This document shows positions 22,696 through 35,000 of a stretch of DNA of 64,000 bases, piece after piece. The stretch is taken from NCBI RefSeq assembly GCF_001632365.1, contig NW_024468517.1, positions 130,145-194,144 on the forward strand, in the 5' to 3' direction. Within the stretch, counting starts at the first letter, position 1, and each line of letters starts with the position of its first letter. The notes under the pieces were generated by a model, which had not been told where the DNA came from, did no database searches, and was given only the letters and a program-made list of their open reading frames with translations. The position numbers were made by a program, and so were the translations under genes. The stretch is from Laetiporus sulphureus 93-53 (Eukaryota; Basidiomycota; Agaricomycetes; Polyporales; Laetiporaceae).

Positions 22696-25112
22696 ATGGC
22701 TTCCAAGGGAGAGCTTCCAACCAGTCTCCTTGACGTTAAAGCGCGGGATGATGTGGATGCTGGTTTTCCTGTGAACAATAAGGCTGCCCGCAGCGCTCGG
22801 TTCTACATCAGCTCTGCTCTTCGTCTCCTCCTGGCTCTTTGCTGCTTGCTAGTACTCAGTCTCAAGTATCGTCTCGGCGTGTTCACGTCTGCAGGTGATG
22901 ATACGCCTTCGCTGTTATGGTACGATATGAACAAATCGACTGGTGTCTGCCCGCAAACCGCACCCATTGTAAATGCGGAGCACTTCGACTTGCTCTCAGA
23001 GCTGGAGCAAGAGTATGCTACCAAGCAGTTCCGCGAGTATGCCATTGAATCTCTTAGCGGCGCTGTTAGGATCCCGTGCGTCATTCCTCAGCTACAACCG
23101 TCCAATGTGAACATATCGGCATGCGTAGAACGGAGATGTACGATGAAATTGACCCCCCTGGTCAAGACCCTCACTGGGAGGTATTCGGCCAGATGCACGA
23201 ATATTTGGAGGGGAGATTCCCGCTTGTGTGCGCAGGCTCGGTTTTGGATGGTGTGACTGATTGCTGATTGTCTCAACAAGTCATACGAAGTTGCGCCGGA
23301 CCAAAGTGAACCTCTATGCGCTCGTGTTTCACTGGCAGGGCTCAGATGATACACTCAAACCGATGCTGTTGACTGCTCACCAAGGCAGGTCGCATTCAGA
23401 CTCACCGGACGTGTCTTGTTTATCTTGCTTGAAGATGTCGTCCCGGTCGAACAGCTTACCTTGGACCAGTGGATCAACCCTCCTTTCTCGGGCTACTATG
23501 ACGGTACAACGCCTTTGCTTGCTATCAGTAATGCTCAGGTTCATGTTTGTTCAAGGTGAATGGATCTGGGGTAGAGGCAGCTGTGACGACAAACCTGGCC
23601 TCATCAGTACTCTGTACGCTCACCCTACTACGCACTTAACGCTTCACTTATATGGTATCCTGTCTCAGAACCACAGTAGAGAAGTTGCTCGAGAAGGGCT
23701 TCCAACCTAAACGGTCTATCGTTCTCGCGTACGGTATTGATGAAGAGCGTGGTGGTCGAGTCGTACGTATCGTTCTTCTCTCGCGCCTGCTGAAGATCGC
23801 TTAAAACACGCAGGGTGCCACGGCAATTAGAGACTACCTTCTTGCAAATTACGGCGAGGATGCCTTCTCCATAATCGTCGATGAAGGAGGTGGCTACTCC
23901 TTCCGGGGCGAGGCCATCATGTCCACCCCATCTGTCGCGGAGAAAGGCAAGCTGGATGCCCGACTAGAGATATCTGCCCCAGGCGGACATTCAAGTGTTC
24001 CTCCACGACATACGGCAAGGCACTTTTTTCGAAAAAGATGAAACTACAGCTGAACTGCGTACGTTAGACCATAGGTATGCTCGCCAACATAATTAAACTC
24101 ATCGAGGCCAATCCGCACGTTCCGCGTCTTAATCGCACATCGACTTACTATCAGCAACTGCAGTGCCAGGCGGAAAATGACCCTGCGATACCGAGACATC
24201 TGAAGAAGCTGATCAAAAAGTCTCTGACCAATGACAAGGCTCTGACGAAGTTGCAGAAGGAACTTCGGCGCTCTGACCCCATGTTTGACGCCCTTGCAGG
24301 TACAACACAGGAGTGGATATCATTCGTGGAGGTGTCAAGTCCAATGCACTGCCCGAAAATGCGTACTTCATCATGAACCATCGCATTGATACCCTCAGAT
24401 TCGTGGGTGTCTGATCATTGATTCCAAATACCTATATGGGACACGTTCTGTAGCTCTGTCGGTGCTGTGAAAGCGCACATAAGGGATCTCGTCGGTCCCA
24501 TGGCCAACGACTTTAACTTGTCGGTGAATGCGTTCGGGGAGCATTATGGCGATCTCGAGGAGAGTTCTGCATTGGACATCTCAGCATCTCAGATGCATAT
24601 GGCACGGCGCTGGAGCCTGCGCCCATCACACCAACGTTTGGCAATGGTCCTTACGAGCTGCTTGCGGGAACTATACGAGGCGCCTTGAGCACGTCAACTC
24701 GATCAGGTGTCCCCAAGGCAGCCTTCGTCGCGCCTAGCTTGTCGACAGGTACGTCGTGCGGACAATGCCACTGAGCATTCATGCGATTGATACTCGTGTT
24801 GGCCAGGCAATACCGGTGTGACTCGTTTTTTCGTCGTCACTGTGGCTTATGGTTGATCATCCGGGTAGATACGAGGCATTACTGGAAACTCACGAAGCAC
24901 ATCTTCCGCTATGGTCACGTCGCCAAGGAAGACCATTACAATGGCGCCCACACCGTGAATGAAGGTGGGCATTTCTGGTGATATGGACAGCCCGTGTCAT
25001 GCTAAACATATGTTTCTCTCGAGTAGCCATCCGAGCGGATGGTTTCCTTGAAGTCATCCGCTTCCACACACGTCTCATTCTCAATGGCCATGACTCCTCC
25101 CTACTAGAGTAG
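22696..25112 (+). CDS. M20 metallopeptidase, carboxypeptidase-S / Gly-X carboxypeptidase family
   Basis: The protein starts MASKGELPTSLLDVKARDDV and has one N-terminal membrane anchor (LRLLLALCCLLVLSLKYRLG). The M20 core follows: LKPMLLTAHQDVVPVEQL (metal-binding His and catalytic Asp), PPFSGYYDGEWIWGRGSCDD with K (bridging Asp), VLAYGIDEERGG (catalytic Glu and metal ligand), APGGHSSVPPRHT at the lid domain, and STGNTDTRHYWKLT near the end. The C-terminus reads ADGFLEVIRFHTRLILNGHD then SSLLE, stop 25110-25112. All expected zinc ligands appear present. Homologues are vacuolar peptidases releasing C-terminal residues in nitrogen recycling. Unusual gene structure: a GC-AG intron at 23385-23434 and a 9-base exon at 24807-24815. 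An in-frame ATG at 22663 exists, but 22696 gives the familiar family start. Confidence 0.9.
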
Positions 25113-25381
25113 TTCCTCTGTGTGCATCTTTGCTATTCGCGTATTTGCACGAATTTGAATGGATACTACTAGTAAATTGTTTGTTTCACGATGACCACGT
25201 GCGAAGCCGCTAATGCGGGGAAACGCTCGTAATTGAATGCAACGCTGTCAAAGCACTTCCGATCATTTTATCGCATCTACGCGTTCGACGACTGCTGGAC
25301 TTGCCCTCTGCCTCTGATGCCGGGGCAATGATCCCTCGACACACATTCGTACTTGCTCTATTACTCACCTGCCCTCAGTAA

Positions 25382-28300
25382 ATGCCAGCCCTTACTGTCG
25401 ACCGGCCACAACAGCCCTCCGCGACTCTCGCGTCACCTCGCGCGAGCGAAGGCGTGCAGTCCAATCTCTCCGGAACCACCGCTGTTGCCACCAGCAGGTC
25501 ACAATTTGGGGGATATGTGAAGGAAAGTGTGGATAATGGAGGAATTGATGCACCCAGTGAGGAGGAAGGGGACGAGGTAGGCGAATCTGCGTTGATCATG
25601 CGGATAATGCTCAGGCGGGGAATTGGTTCAGTTGGAGATTCTGAACAATGAGCTGAAAGTGGCGAATCGTATCAAGGAGGGAGCGGAGAATATGCTGCAA
25701 ATGCCCCTTGCCGTGAGTCGTAGTGCTGCATCGCCGCATACATAGATGGCCAAACTCGTGTTTCTAGGATGCGTTGCGGGTTCAGGTTGAGTCCGAGCTT
25801 GAGCTGGCGAAGAATCAGATCAGTGCACTCACGATGACCATCGAGACTCGTAAGTTTCCTTCCCATGTTTTTGATTGCGCACTTTGCTGAGTATGCATTT
25901 AGATTCGTCAAGGAACCGTAAGAAGAGTAATGAACCTTCGAATGGTCAGGGAAATTTCGGCAGGCCTCCCCTAGTTCATAGCACAAAGCAGAGCTCTGAG
26001 GAATCGGAACGAGGTATGCTGAGCTCAGAAACAGTTGATGTGCATCTCAATGTCTTTCAGATGACTTCCGGTCTGCGATGCATCAGGCAAGCGGCTGCCT
26101 TAAGACGCTGGTCGCCCTTGCTCGCCAAAAGACAACAACACCCCAGGCTGGTGTGACCGTCTCACTCTCTACCTCACCGTCTTCGTCAATGATGCCGCAG
26201 CCGGGTTCTATCATGGGTGCTGACATTGGCAGGGCGCGAATCGACGCCATGACGCGTCTGATCGGCATATTGCAACGCAACCTGCGCGTCCGATACGAGC
26301 TGGATGTTGCAGAGGTGGTCCATGCGTAAGCATAAGTTCTCCGTGGTCGCTTTCGGCAGTTTAGTGATTGTGCCGTCTACATGCAGCGTGCTACCGTCAC
26401 TCTCAGATCGCTCGACGAAACGATGCAGAGCTACTGCGTACAGACTGATTCGGCACTCATTAGTGGACTTCCATTCTGTAGAGCGCCTGCAGGAGCAGAA
26501 GCTGGACTGGTATATAGTGAAGTGAGTCCAGTGACACCGACCCGGTTTCACCGTGTGACTTGAAACACAGGTCTCTGTCCCGTGACAACAAGTATGCTGT
26601 TGAGAAGGAACAAGTCATTAAGTTGATCAGGTCCGTTGCGGAGATCGGTTCCGAACGTCGGCAACCAGGATGTGCGGTCGGTACCGGGGTAGTCCCTCTG
26701 TCCAACGCAGTCGTGCGTGCTCTAATTGCAGTGGCGGAGTCACCGGAAGATCCCTTCCGGCAGATCTGCCTGGAGACGCTCACCGAGATTCGTGAGTTGC
26801 CTGTAAATGGTCATGCGCCAATCATTCACGAGAGCTCTGCAGTGGTCAAGGACATCGATTTGATGGCGAAGACGGGTGGAATCAGGACGCTCCTACATGT
26901 ACTGTCAGAAGGTCCGCCGGAGACGGCTCCATTGCTTATCTCTGCTTTTCTGTACATCGTCGACTGCCCTCGCACTAGGATGTATCTACGACCAGGCATC
27001 GACTTAGAAGTGAGATGACAGATATTGCTCCGAGTGTGACGACAGCTCACGAGTATCCAGATTGCTCTGTCAGGTATCACCGATGCGTATGGAAAGGGGC
27101 CGGAATACGCTGAGCGGATGAAAGCTTGTACACGGATCATCGTCTCGATGTTACGGACGTGGAGCGGTATGCAGGCTTGTCGCAATCGTCAGCATCATTC
27201 TGATATGCAATGGTACGCTCACTGCAGGTCTCATGTACTTTTGCATACAAGACAAGCTAGCAATCCGTACATTAGTGGATGTCCTCCGTATACCCTCACT
27301 CCAGTCTCGGGTAAGATCATTATTTCATCCCAAAGGCAATAAGGCCGATATGACCCTCATCAGGAAGTGATCCTTGATATGTTCTTCGACCTACTTAACA
27401 TCCGAGCGCCGGATTGGCACCAAGCCTTTATCGATGGCAGACGGCTAACAAGTACGCTATCGTTTGTGTACTGAAGGCTCCTGTTGATTTTGCCTCCAGT
27501 ATATCGGAAACTCAACCAATCTGCGGACATCGCAAAGCCACCGGAACGTCTTCAGAAGCATCCTGTCAGCCTCAAGCTGACGGACCAGTACATCGCTTTA
27601 TTGGTCCAAATTTTCTGTGGAGCCGGACTACTGGATGTATGCGCAATTTCGACGACAGAGATATTTTTTCCTCTGATTCAAGTCTGGGCAGGCTCTAACA
27701 GGCATGCTGGAAGAGAACCCCGTCGGATCTAACTTGTCTCGAAAAGCCACTCTGCTGATGGGGGAATTGCTACAAATGGCCAACAGAGTGTTGCCTCTGA
27801 CCATCGCGGCTAGCATTCAGGTTGGTAGCCAATAACATGCGAAGCTTTCGTTGTTATTCACCCCAAGGATAGGCTCTACCACGTGTGTTTACCTTAGCTA
27901 CCGACTACTCTGTCGGGGAGCATCGGATCGTTGGGACGTCAGCGGTATCGTCGATTGATAGTTTCAATCGGCATCGGGCGAGCCTGCAGCCCATTACAGC
28001 TAACGCGAAGGGAGACTCACGTCCAAGGTATTTGAGACACGTTCTTCATCTGTGCCCCGCATCGAGCGTTGGGTTGCATCCACCAGATCAAATTCGATCG
28101 AAGATGCTGTCCGTCGCGGTCAGAGACAGATGGAACAGGCTAAGATCAAGATGGCTATTCAGATGGAGGACAAGGCTTTCCAGGCTCTTCTCTTGGAAAC
28201 GCAGGTGAATCCGCTTGAATGAAGCAAAATGTCAATCTTGCTTATGTTAAATGTCAAAGGTCATGACCACCAAGGATCCATTGAAATGGAACTTCGACAT

Positions 28301-30814
28301 ATTACAAGAACTCGTTGAAGGCCCTCTCTTGAATCCTAAGCGGATGGAAGAGGCCATTCGTGCGTCGAGATACATGCGCAAGCTCATGGTGTTCTTCCAT
28401 CCGTTCAGTCACCGGTTCTCTGACCTACCGAGGACGAAGGTAAGCCTTCTTCAACGCACGATCAAGCCATCTGCTGCACTTATCGACATGGTCAGAACAA
28501 CATTCGTTGGGTGCGACTGGCGTGCATGCTACTCAATACACTTATGACCTCCAGCGAGGGTGCACGTTTCCTCTCCGAGGATGACCTATTGAGCCAGATC
28601 GTCAAGAGCTTTGCACAACTTGATCCTGTAAGCAAAGCTGAGACTATTTTTCATGACAATGGTCTGAGTGCTTCGAAATAGTTCAATGGTACGCCTACAT
28701 CGGATCCGATCTTCTCCAAGAAGCGCATGCAAGAAACGCTCACGTTTGGCTACTTCGAAATGCTGGGCACTCTGAGCAAGCGGAAGGAGGGACTGGAGTA
28801 TGTGCTCTTGTTGTTGCCTGTTGGAGTTGCAGACTCATCATCGCTCCAGGTTGATGGAGAAATTCAAGCTTTTCACAGCTTTCTATCATCTAAGCGAGTT
28901 GAAAAGTCGCGAAGACCTCATCAAAGGCATCATCGAGAATCTGGACTACAGCATGTAAGCTTTGGGCACACGGGATGACCAAATGTATCTAACTATACCG
29001 CAGCGACGGCCACTCGCGTATCGTGCTGTCAAAAGCATTGACGTCAAGCTACAAGCACATCCGCTTGTTTGCGACAAATCACCTAGGAACACTGATTCGC
29101 GCAAGTCCGGTCGCGAACACTTGGACACTTCGACTTTTGCTCACCCAGTTGTACGATCCTGCTCTCGAAGTGCGTGAAGTGGCTGTGCATTTCTTGGAGG
29201 AAGCATGCGAGGCGGCAGACGTTCTGCAAACCGTGGTGGAGATGCAACCCACGTTAGATCATCTTGGCGAGATAGGCCATCCGCTGATGCTCAAGTAGGT
29301 ATCGTGCAGTCTCCACAGGAAGACAAGCTGAGACATCGTCAGATTCATGTCAACGCCTATGGGTTTCCGCTTCTTGCACGCAGCGGATTACATCGATCGT
29401 GAAATGGATATCTGGTTCCATGTGGGTCGAAGAATTAACAGGCCAAGTACATCCTGACAATTGTCATAGGAGCGAAATCTACAATACGTGGTACACGTTG
29501 AGGTATTCCTTTCCAAGGTGTTCAATTCGAACTCGGCCTATGATGATGAAGACGTCTTGTGAGTGATCAGGCTTCGTCACCCGTTTCTGACTGACTAACA
29601 CTTTTTGGAACAGGACTCTTGAGAGCGCTGTTCCACCGCACTTCTACGGAGTCATGGCGAAGACCGAACTGGGTTATCAGGTGCTGCAAGAGAAAGGTCA
29701 TTTCTCCGAATTCGCTCAGTTCATCAGGCAGCATGGACTGGAGAGCGAAGATCCTGAGTTGATTCTGAAATTGAAGAGTATACTGTGGGCTGTGGTAAGA
29801 GAAAGTCGCCAAAACCACACTAGGGAACGTGCTGAATGGCTATTATCATAGGGCAACATTGGCGCCACAGAGGGTGGCCTCCCTCTTCTGGAAGAGGAAG
29901 AAATCGTTCCAGCCATCATGAACATCGCAGAACAGTCACTGGTGCTCTCTGTTCGTGGGTCAGTCGCTCAGATCATATCAGCGAGGATTTGGACGCTCAC
30001 TGAGTATGAAGTACCTGTTTCTTCGTCCTTGGATTGATTTCATCAACACCTCAGGGCGCTGAGGTGTTGGATGATTACCATTGGGAAGCGACGCTATCAC
30101 CATTGGGTATGCCGACAGGTATCTGCGTGCCCGTGGACCTCGATAAGTTCACAGAGGTAGGTGCCGGCAGATCTCTAAATGGATTGTAGCGATTGACACC
30201 ATTTATAAGGTCCCTTCGTGGGAATTTGTGTCACACGAAGGCTCTGATGAAACACGTCTTGAGGCTCCAACTACTGAGGAGGAAGTCGAGGTGATGACTG
30301 CTATCTACAACCTCGCTAACACCGTCATAGCAAACACCGCATCAAGAACGTTGGCGAAGTATGCTGTTATCTCTACAATGAGAGCTGTGACTTAATACTG
30401 ACTGATCCTGCATGCAGGATGAAAGCTCGCCCAGAATATCGCGACGTCTTCAACTCGCCTACCATGTTTTATCGTGCACTTCACACCATATCCTCTCAAA
30501 AATATCGCCTACAGGTTCGGCGTCACATTCTGGATCTATTCAACCTTGAACTCGACGTCGATCTCGTCAATACTCTGAACCAATGTGCGATTACATTACA
30601 GATTCAACCTGACGACAAATCTGCGAGGCCTTCAACTAGGATTATGAGTATGATCGGGCGGCCGGGTCAGTACAAACAGAGGTCTGCAGACAGCGAAGAG
30701 GAGGATCTATCCGACGAAGATGAGCGGCAGGACGCCGTGGAAAGGCCTCCTGTCATGAGCTTGCGGCCTGTGAGCCGCATCATCGGGTTTGAGGTGCACA
30801 GTTATTTTGATTGA
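25382..30814 (+). CDS. RICTOR/Pianissimo-type TORC2 subunit (Ste16/Tsc11 homologue)
   Basis: A large many-exon gene. It begins MPALTVDRPQQPSATLASPR. An HR1-like coiled coil follows near the start (LEILNNELKVANRIKEGAEN, then ALRVQVESELELAKNQISAL). Next are the Armadillo-like RICTOR blocks: KVMTTKDPLKWNFDILQELV with EGPLLNPKRMEEAI, then SYKHIRLFATNHLGTLIRAS, then LMLKFMSTPMGFRFLH, VAKTEL-type YQVLQEKGHFSEFAQFIRQH, and the conserved SILWAVGNIGATEGGLPLLE. The C-terminal part includes YRALHTISSQKYRLQVRRHI, an acidic tail, and SRIIGFEVHSYFD before TGA 30812-30814. RICTOR is the scaffold of TOR complex 2, which phosphorylates AGC kinases and controls actin and membrane stress. Not every internal splice site was resolved, but the block order is collinear with the family. 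Confidence 0.9.
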
Positions 30815-31040
30815 AACAAGGGATACAGGGACTTTTGCGCATCTTCAGTGGACTTCTCATCTCATTGTAGTCTGTCGCACTCCTTCATATGCACATATCA
30901 TCTCCTAGGGGATACCCGCGCCATCGTGGAAAAGGAAAATCATGCTGGACAATCCTACCGGTAAGTCGACGTCTAATAATATGTCGCTCATAGATCAAAG
31001 AGATGCGAAGGACAAAGTCAATGTTTCTAGAGCACATGAG

Positions 31041-31776
31041 TTACTTCGTACGAACGAGCCGCAGCTTGTTCGGTTGGTAGAGGTAGTTTTCAGCATAGTT
31101 CTTCGGAGGGATGCGCTTGATCTCCGGCGCTTGCCTTCGAGGTTGTTAGCTTTACGACGGACATGATGAAGTGGAAACCTACACAAGATAATCCCAACCT
31201 GGCAGTCGCGGTTATTCAATGTCAGAATGCTGAATATATTGCTGACTGAAACCTCACCTTGCTTCTCAGCAAAATGGATAGCATCCTCCTTCGAACGGAA
31301 CGACAAGCGAGTGCCTTGCATGTAATCCGCTCTGGCACATCGTGAACCCGACGATCCCAAGCAAACGTTTTGAGCACTTACGAACTTGCCCAACCCATCA
31401 GCGGGTTCTCCCAACGTCCTGCTCCGGATAGAATGTCCCAATCGATACTCCAACGATCCGACTTCGAAGTTCCGCTCTGCGTGGTACTCCGCGTCGGCTG
31501 GAATATTCTTACAGCACGGTGACGAAGTTCGGCTGCAGAAAACCTTCAGTGACATATGGGTAGGTAGGATTCGATGCAATACTGACTAGGGGCACCGCTA
31601 ACGACATCCGCCGTCACAATCTCTCGCTCAGGAGCGGGTGTAACTTCGGATTGTTGCCCCTCTGGAGCCTGAGCTGGTGTTCCGCTGGATTCAGAGCTAA
31701 GGGCGCGTATGAACGAAGACGAAACGCCTATTGTACGCCTCGGAAGAGCATGCCGACAAGTACGTAGAACGGACAT
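31041..31776 (-). CDS. NDUFS4: Complex I subunit NDUFS4 (18/21 kDa accessory subunit)
   Basis: Exons read: a mitochondrial presequence MSVLRTCRHALPRRTIGVSS, an Ala/Pro/Glu-rich linker to TADVVSGAP, then VRIFQPTRSTTQSGTSKSDR with WSIDWDILSGAGRWENPLMG and WASS. After an intron comes DYMQGTRLSFRSKEDAIHFA EKQ, then GWDYLVQAPEIKRIPPKNYA and ENYLYQPNKLRLVRTK, stop at 31043-31041. This matches the ETC complex I NDUFS4 family (PF04800) from start to finish. The subunit stabilises the N-module/Q-module junction of mitochondrial NADH dehydrogenase. It is tail to tail with RICTOR (226 bp between stops) and divergent from the CSC1 channel (about 315 bp between starts). Confidence 0.92.
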
Positions 31777-32091
31777 GGTGACTGTCTGAATTGCGAGCGC
31801 GCCGGTGGCGGCGATGAAGTCGTATCTTCCGTGGTGGTCAGATCGAACCAGTTTGGAGTTGACTCAATCGGTTCGGTTTACTGCACGCTAGAATGCCATC
31901 ACGAGTTGAACGAGAAGCTCACAACATCGTGGCTCCCCATGACAATGCATGTTGAGCTTCGAAGCTTCCTTGCCCCGGTTCCCATCTGCACTGGGTCTCG
32001 CTGCGCGCATGGGAAGAAACTCACAGGACGGTGCACTGACTGCGTCGAGTCGACGAATGCGTCGTGGTGCTCACTGACCTGAGCAGAACTG

Positions 32092-35000
32092 ATGGCGACG
32101 ATCCAGTCAAGACCGTTCTCTAAAGACTATAGGTCCGTGATATTGAACGATGCCTAGTGCCTGCACATGTTGACCTTCTGTTGAAGTGGCCTCATTAACC
32201 AGTCGGTTATTGGCGGTTGCATCGTCTTGCTTTGTGCAACAGCCCACGAATGTCTGAAGAGGAAGCGCCGCAAGACGCGCCGTAGACATGATCCTAACAG
32301 CGTCGAATGTTGGGAATTTCGATAGTACGTTTGGTTATGCTTGTATTCCAAACAATGTAGGCTGACTGCCTTAGTCTCTATCAAGGAAGATCATGGGCAA
32401 AGTAAGATGGAAACATGTAATCCTGGAAGTTGCTAATAGTGCCGTAGGAGATCAACAGCGCCTCATCCGAAGGGCTGGCCTTTATCTTGGGTCAAAAAAG
32501 TGCTGAAATTTCCGGAAGAGAAGATGAACGATCTTCGAGGGATTGACGCGACCTTGTATACGAGATTCCTCCGCGGCTGCTGTTGGTTCACTCTCGCTCA
32601 GACTTTGACGACGTTACCGATTCTACTTCCTATCCATGTCATCTTCTCGGATGGCTCTGTCTCACCGAAGTCCATGACCCGCGCGTCTATATCCTCTCTG
32701 GTCGGCACTGCCAAAGGGCTGTCCTTGCTATGGATCCACCTGCTGCTTTTGGTATGGATTACTATAAGTTGGTTCTGTGTCCTGATTTGGTTATGTCGGG
32801 GCGAATTCCACCTTCGTGTGCAGAGAATCTTGGCGGCGGCAGACCGAGCAAATTCTACCGAAGCAGAACAAGGAGAGAGCCTGTCACAATATACCCACCC
32901 ACATCCTCAATACCCCTTCGTCATGACGCAAAGGAACCATTGTGACAAGTCAAATCGTGGAATAAGAATGAGGACCGTTATGGTCACCAACATCCCTCCG
33001 GCCTTACGTTTAGAGAAAGAGCTGAAGGAGTACTTTGAATACTATCTCTCACGTCACGTTTCCAAGCCAGGTATCGGCGTCACAAGCACTACTCAGCCTG
33101 GCTTCCTCAACAAGACGTTTGCTTTTTTACTGATAAAGCTTACACATATACCCATTCACCTCCATCATCCTCGTCCTCGCCTGCATTATACGCGTTCCGC
33201 CGATCATCAACAGCCTATTACTTCTGTTGGGGTCAAGCCTGGTTCACTAGACCCGCCTACGATCGATCGCGTTGTCCTCGTACGAAGAATGACTGAACTA
33301 TCTTCATTATTCGAACGACGCGAAGAGGTGTTACGCCTTCTCGAGACGGCTCACATCAAACTAGCCAGGAATGTGCTGAGTGCTGTAGGGCAGGCCAACG
33401 TCCATATCCCAGTTAGCACCGACTCTAGCGGGCCAGATATATCTGCTGGGGAGGATCGAATACAGCTGCTGGTCAGGACGCTCCGACCATTCCTAACCCA
33501 AGCAGAGGACATAGGTCCTGAACCTCTCCCGGCTCTGAGGCGACTGACACTTTCTTCATCCTGGCGGGAAAATCAAATGGACTTGCGTGTATCCGAAGAC
33601 CCACCTCCGCCTTCGAACGTTGATGCAGATACTGTCTGGGACGCCCTTCTCAGTCTCCCTCGCAGTAGCCTGGATGCATACCAGCCCCTTATCCATCTGT
33701 CGTCTCTGTTTCGCGGTAGGACTGTCCCTTCGATCGACTATTACACAGCAAAACTCGAGGTTTTGACTTCGCTCATTACTGAGAAACGTGCGATCCTGAC
33801 AGACGACTATGAGCCTATGTCGACTGCCTTTGTTACTTTCATCGATCCAGCTGATGCGAGACGAGCATGCAAGTCCCTCGCTGTGCATCCAGCCAACCCC
33901 CTGCAGTGTCTCGTGACTATGGCACCCTCGTACGAGGACCTGGATTGGACGCGACTGATGAAGCCAACGTTCCGAGTTGAGGTATGATCTATCTCACTAC
34001 AATCGTAATCGTTGTACTGATTAGCTGCATAGTTCGTCAAAGATTGGCTAGTAAATATAGGAGTATGGTGAGTTTCTGTTTACGAGGTTCTGAATGCTTG
34101 GTGTGACCGGTCATGTTTAGGGGATTCACTATTTCCTGGGTTTTCCCTGTGTCTATCCTTGTTGGTCTGGTATCCATACAGAACATCAGCAGCTTCTGGC
34201 CTCAGTTGGTGCGTCTACAGTCATATCAGTTGATGCGTCGAATCATTGACGAGTAAAAATGGCAGAGTACGTATCTTGACAAGCACCCGTGGGAAGAAGA
34301 GGTGTTGCAATCATTCGTACCGACGGTGCTAGTTTCCCTTTTGTCTCTCCTGATTCCTTTATTATTGCGTAAGTCAATATCCCACGAGTGTGCCGTATTT
34401 TTGCTCATCAGACGTCGATTACACTGACAGTACTCATTGCGAAGAAAGCGCATACGATAGCTACTCTGTCCACCCTACACGACCGAATCATGACTCGGTA
34501 CTACAAATTCCTCATCGTCAACGTTCTGATTTTCTTCTGCGTTGGAACGGCGACCTTGCAGTCATTCCTTGTGTCCCTCAGCTCTACATCGGGCCTGCAA
34601 GTGATACAGATTGTGGCGGATAGCTTCCCAACCGCAGGACCATTCTACGTTGGATGGCGTGAGCAAGCTAAATATGTCTATTCAGGCCTGTTCTAACGAC
34701 TCGCAGTGATTTTCACTACTGCAATGCATGGAGGAATCGAACTCGCACTATGTAAGAACGGCTTTTGCTACCTTAAAATAGTAACGCTGACCTGCTTGAC
34801 GATTCCTCAGTTGGAGTGGGTCGAATGATTGGTATTATTAAGGTCTTATCTCACCCGATTTTGTCAGCTCCCTCTGCTGTTATATCCGTCTACGAAACGG
34901 CAGGTGACCCCTCGCAAACGGGCCATCGGCATACGCCCGCGTACCTTCAACTATTATTGTACGTATCTATGAGGACTTTGCCACTCATGTTCTCATACAA

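Noticed and set aside
24815..24850. Disruption of the M20 peptidase near STGNTG (apparent stops after VTVAYG)
   Set aside because: A GTGTGA donor after the 9-base exon and a GGGTAG acceptor give an intact STGNTDTRHYW join.
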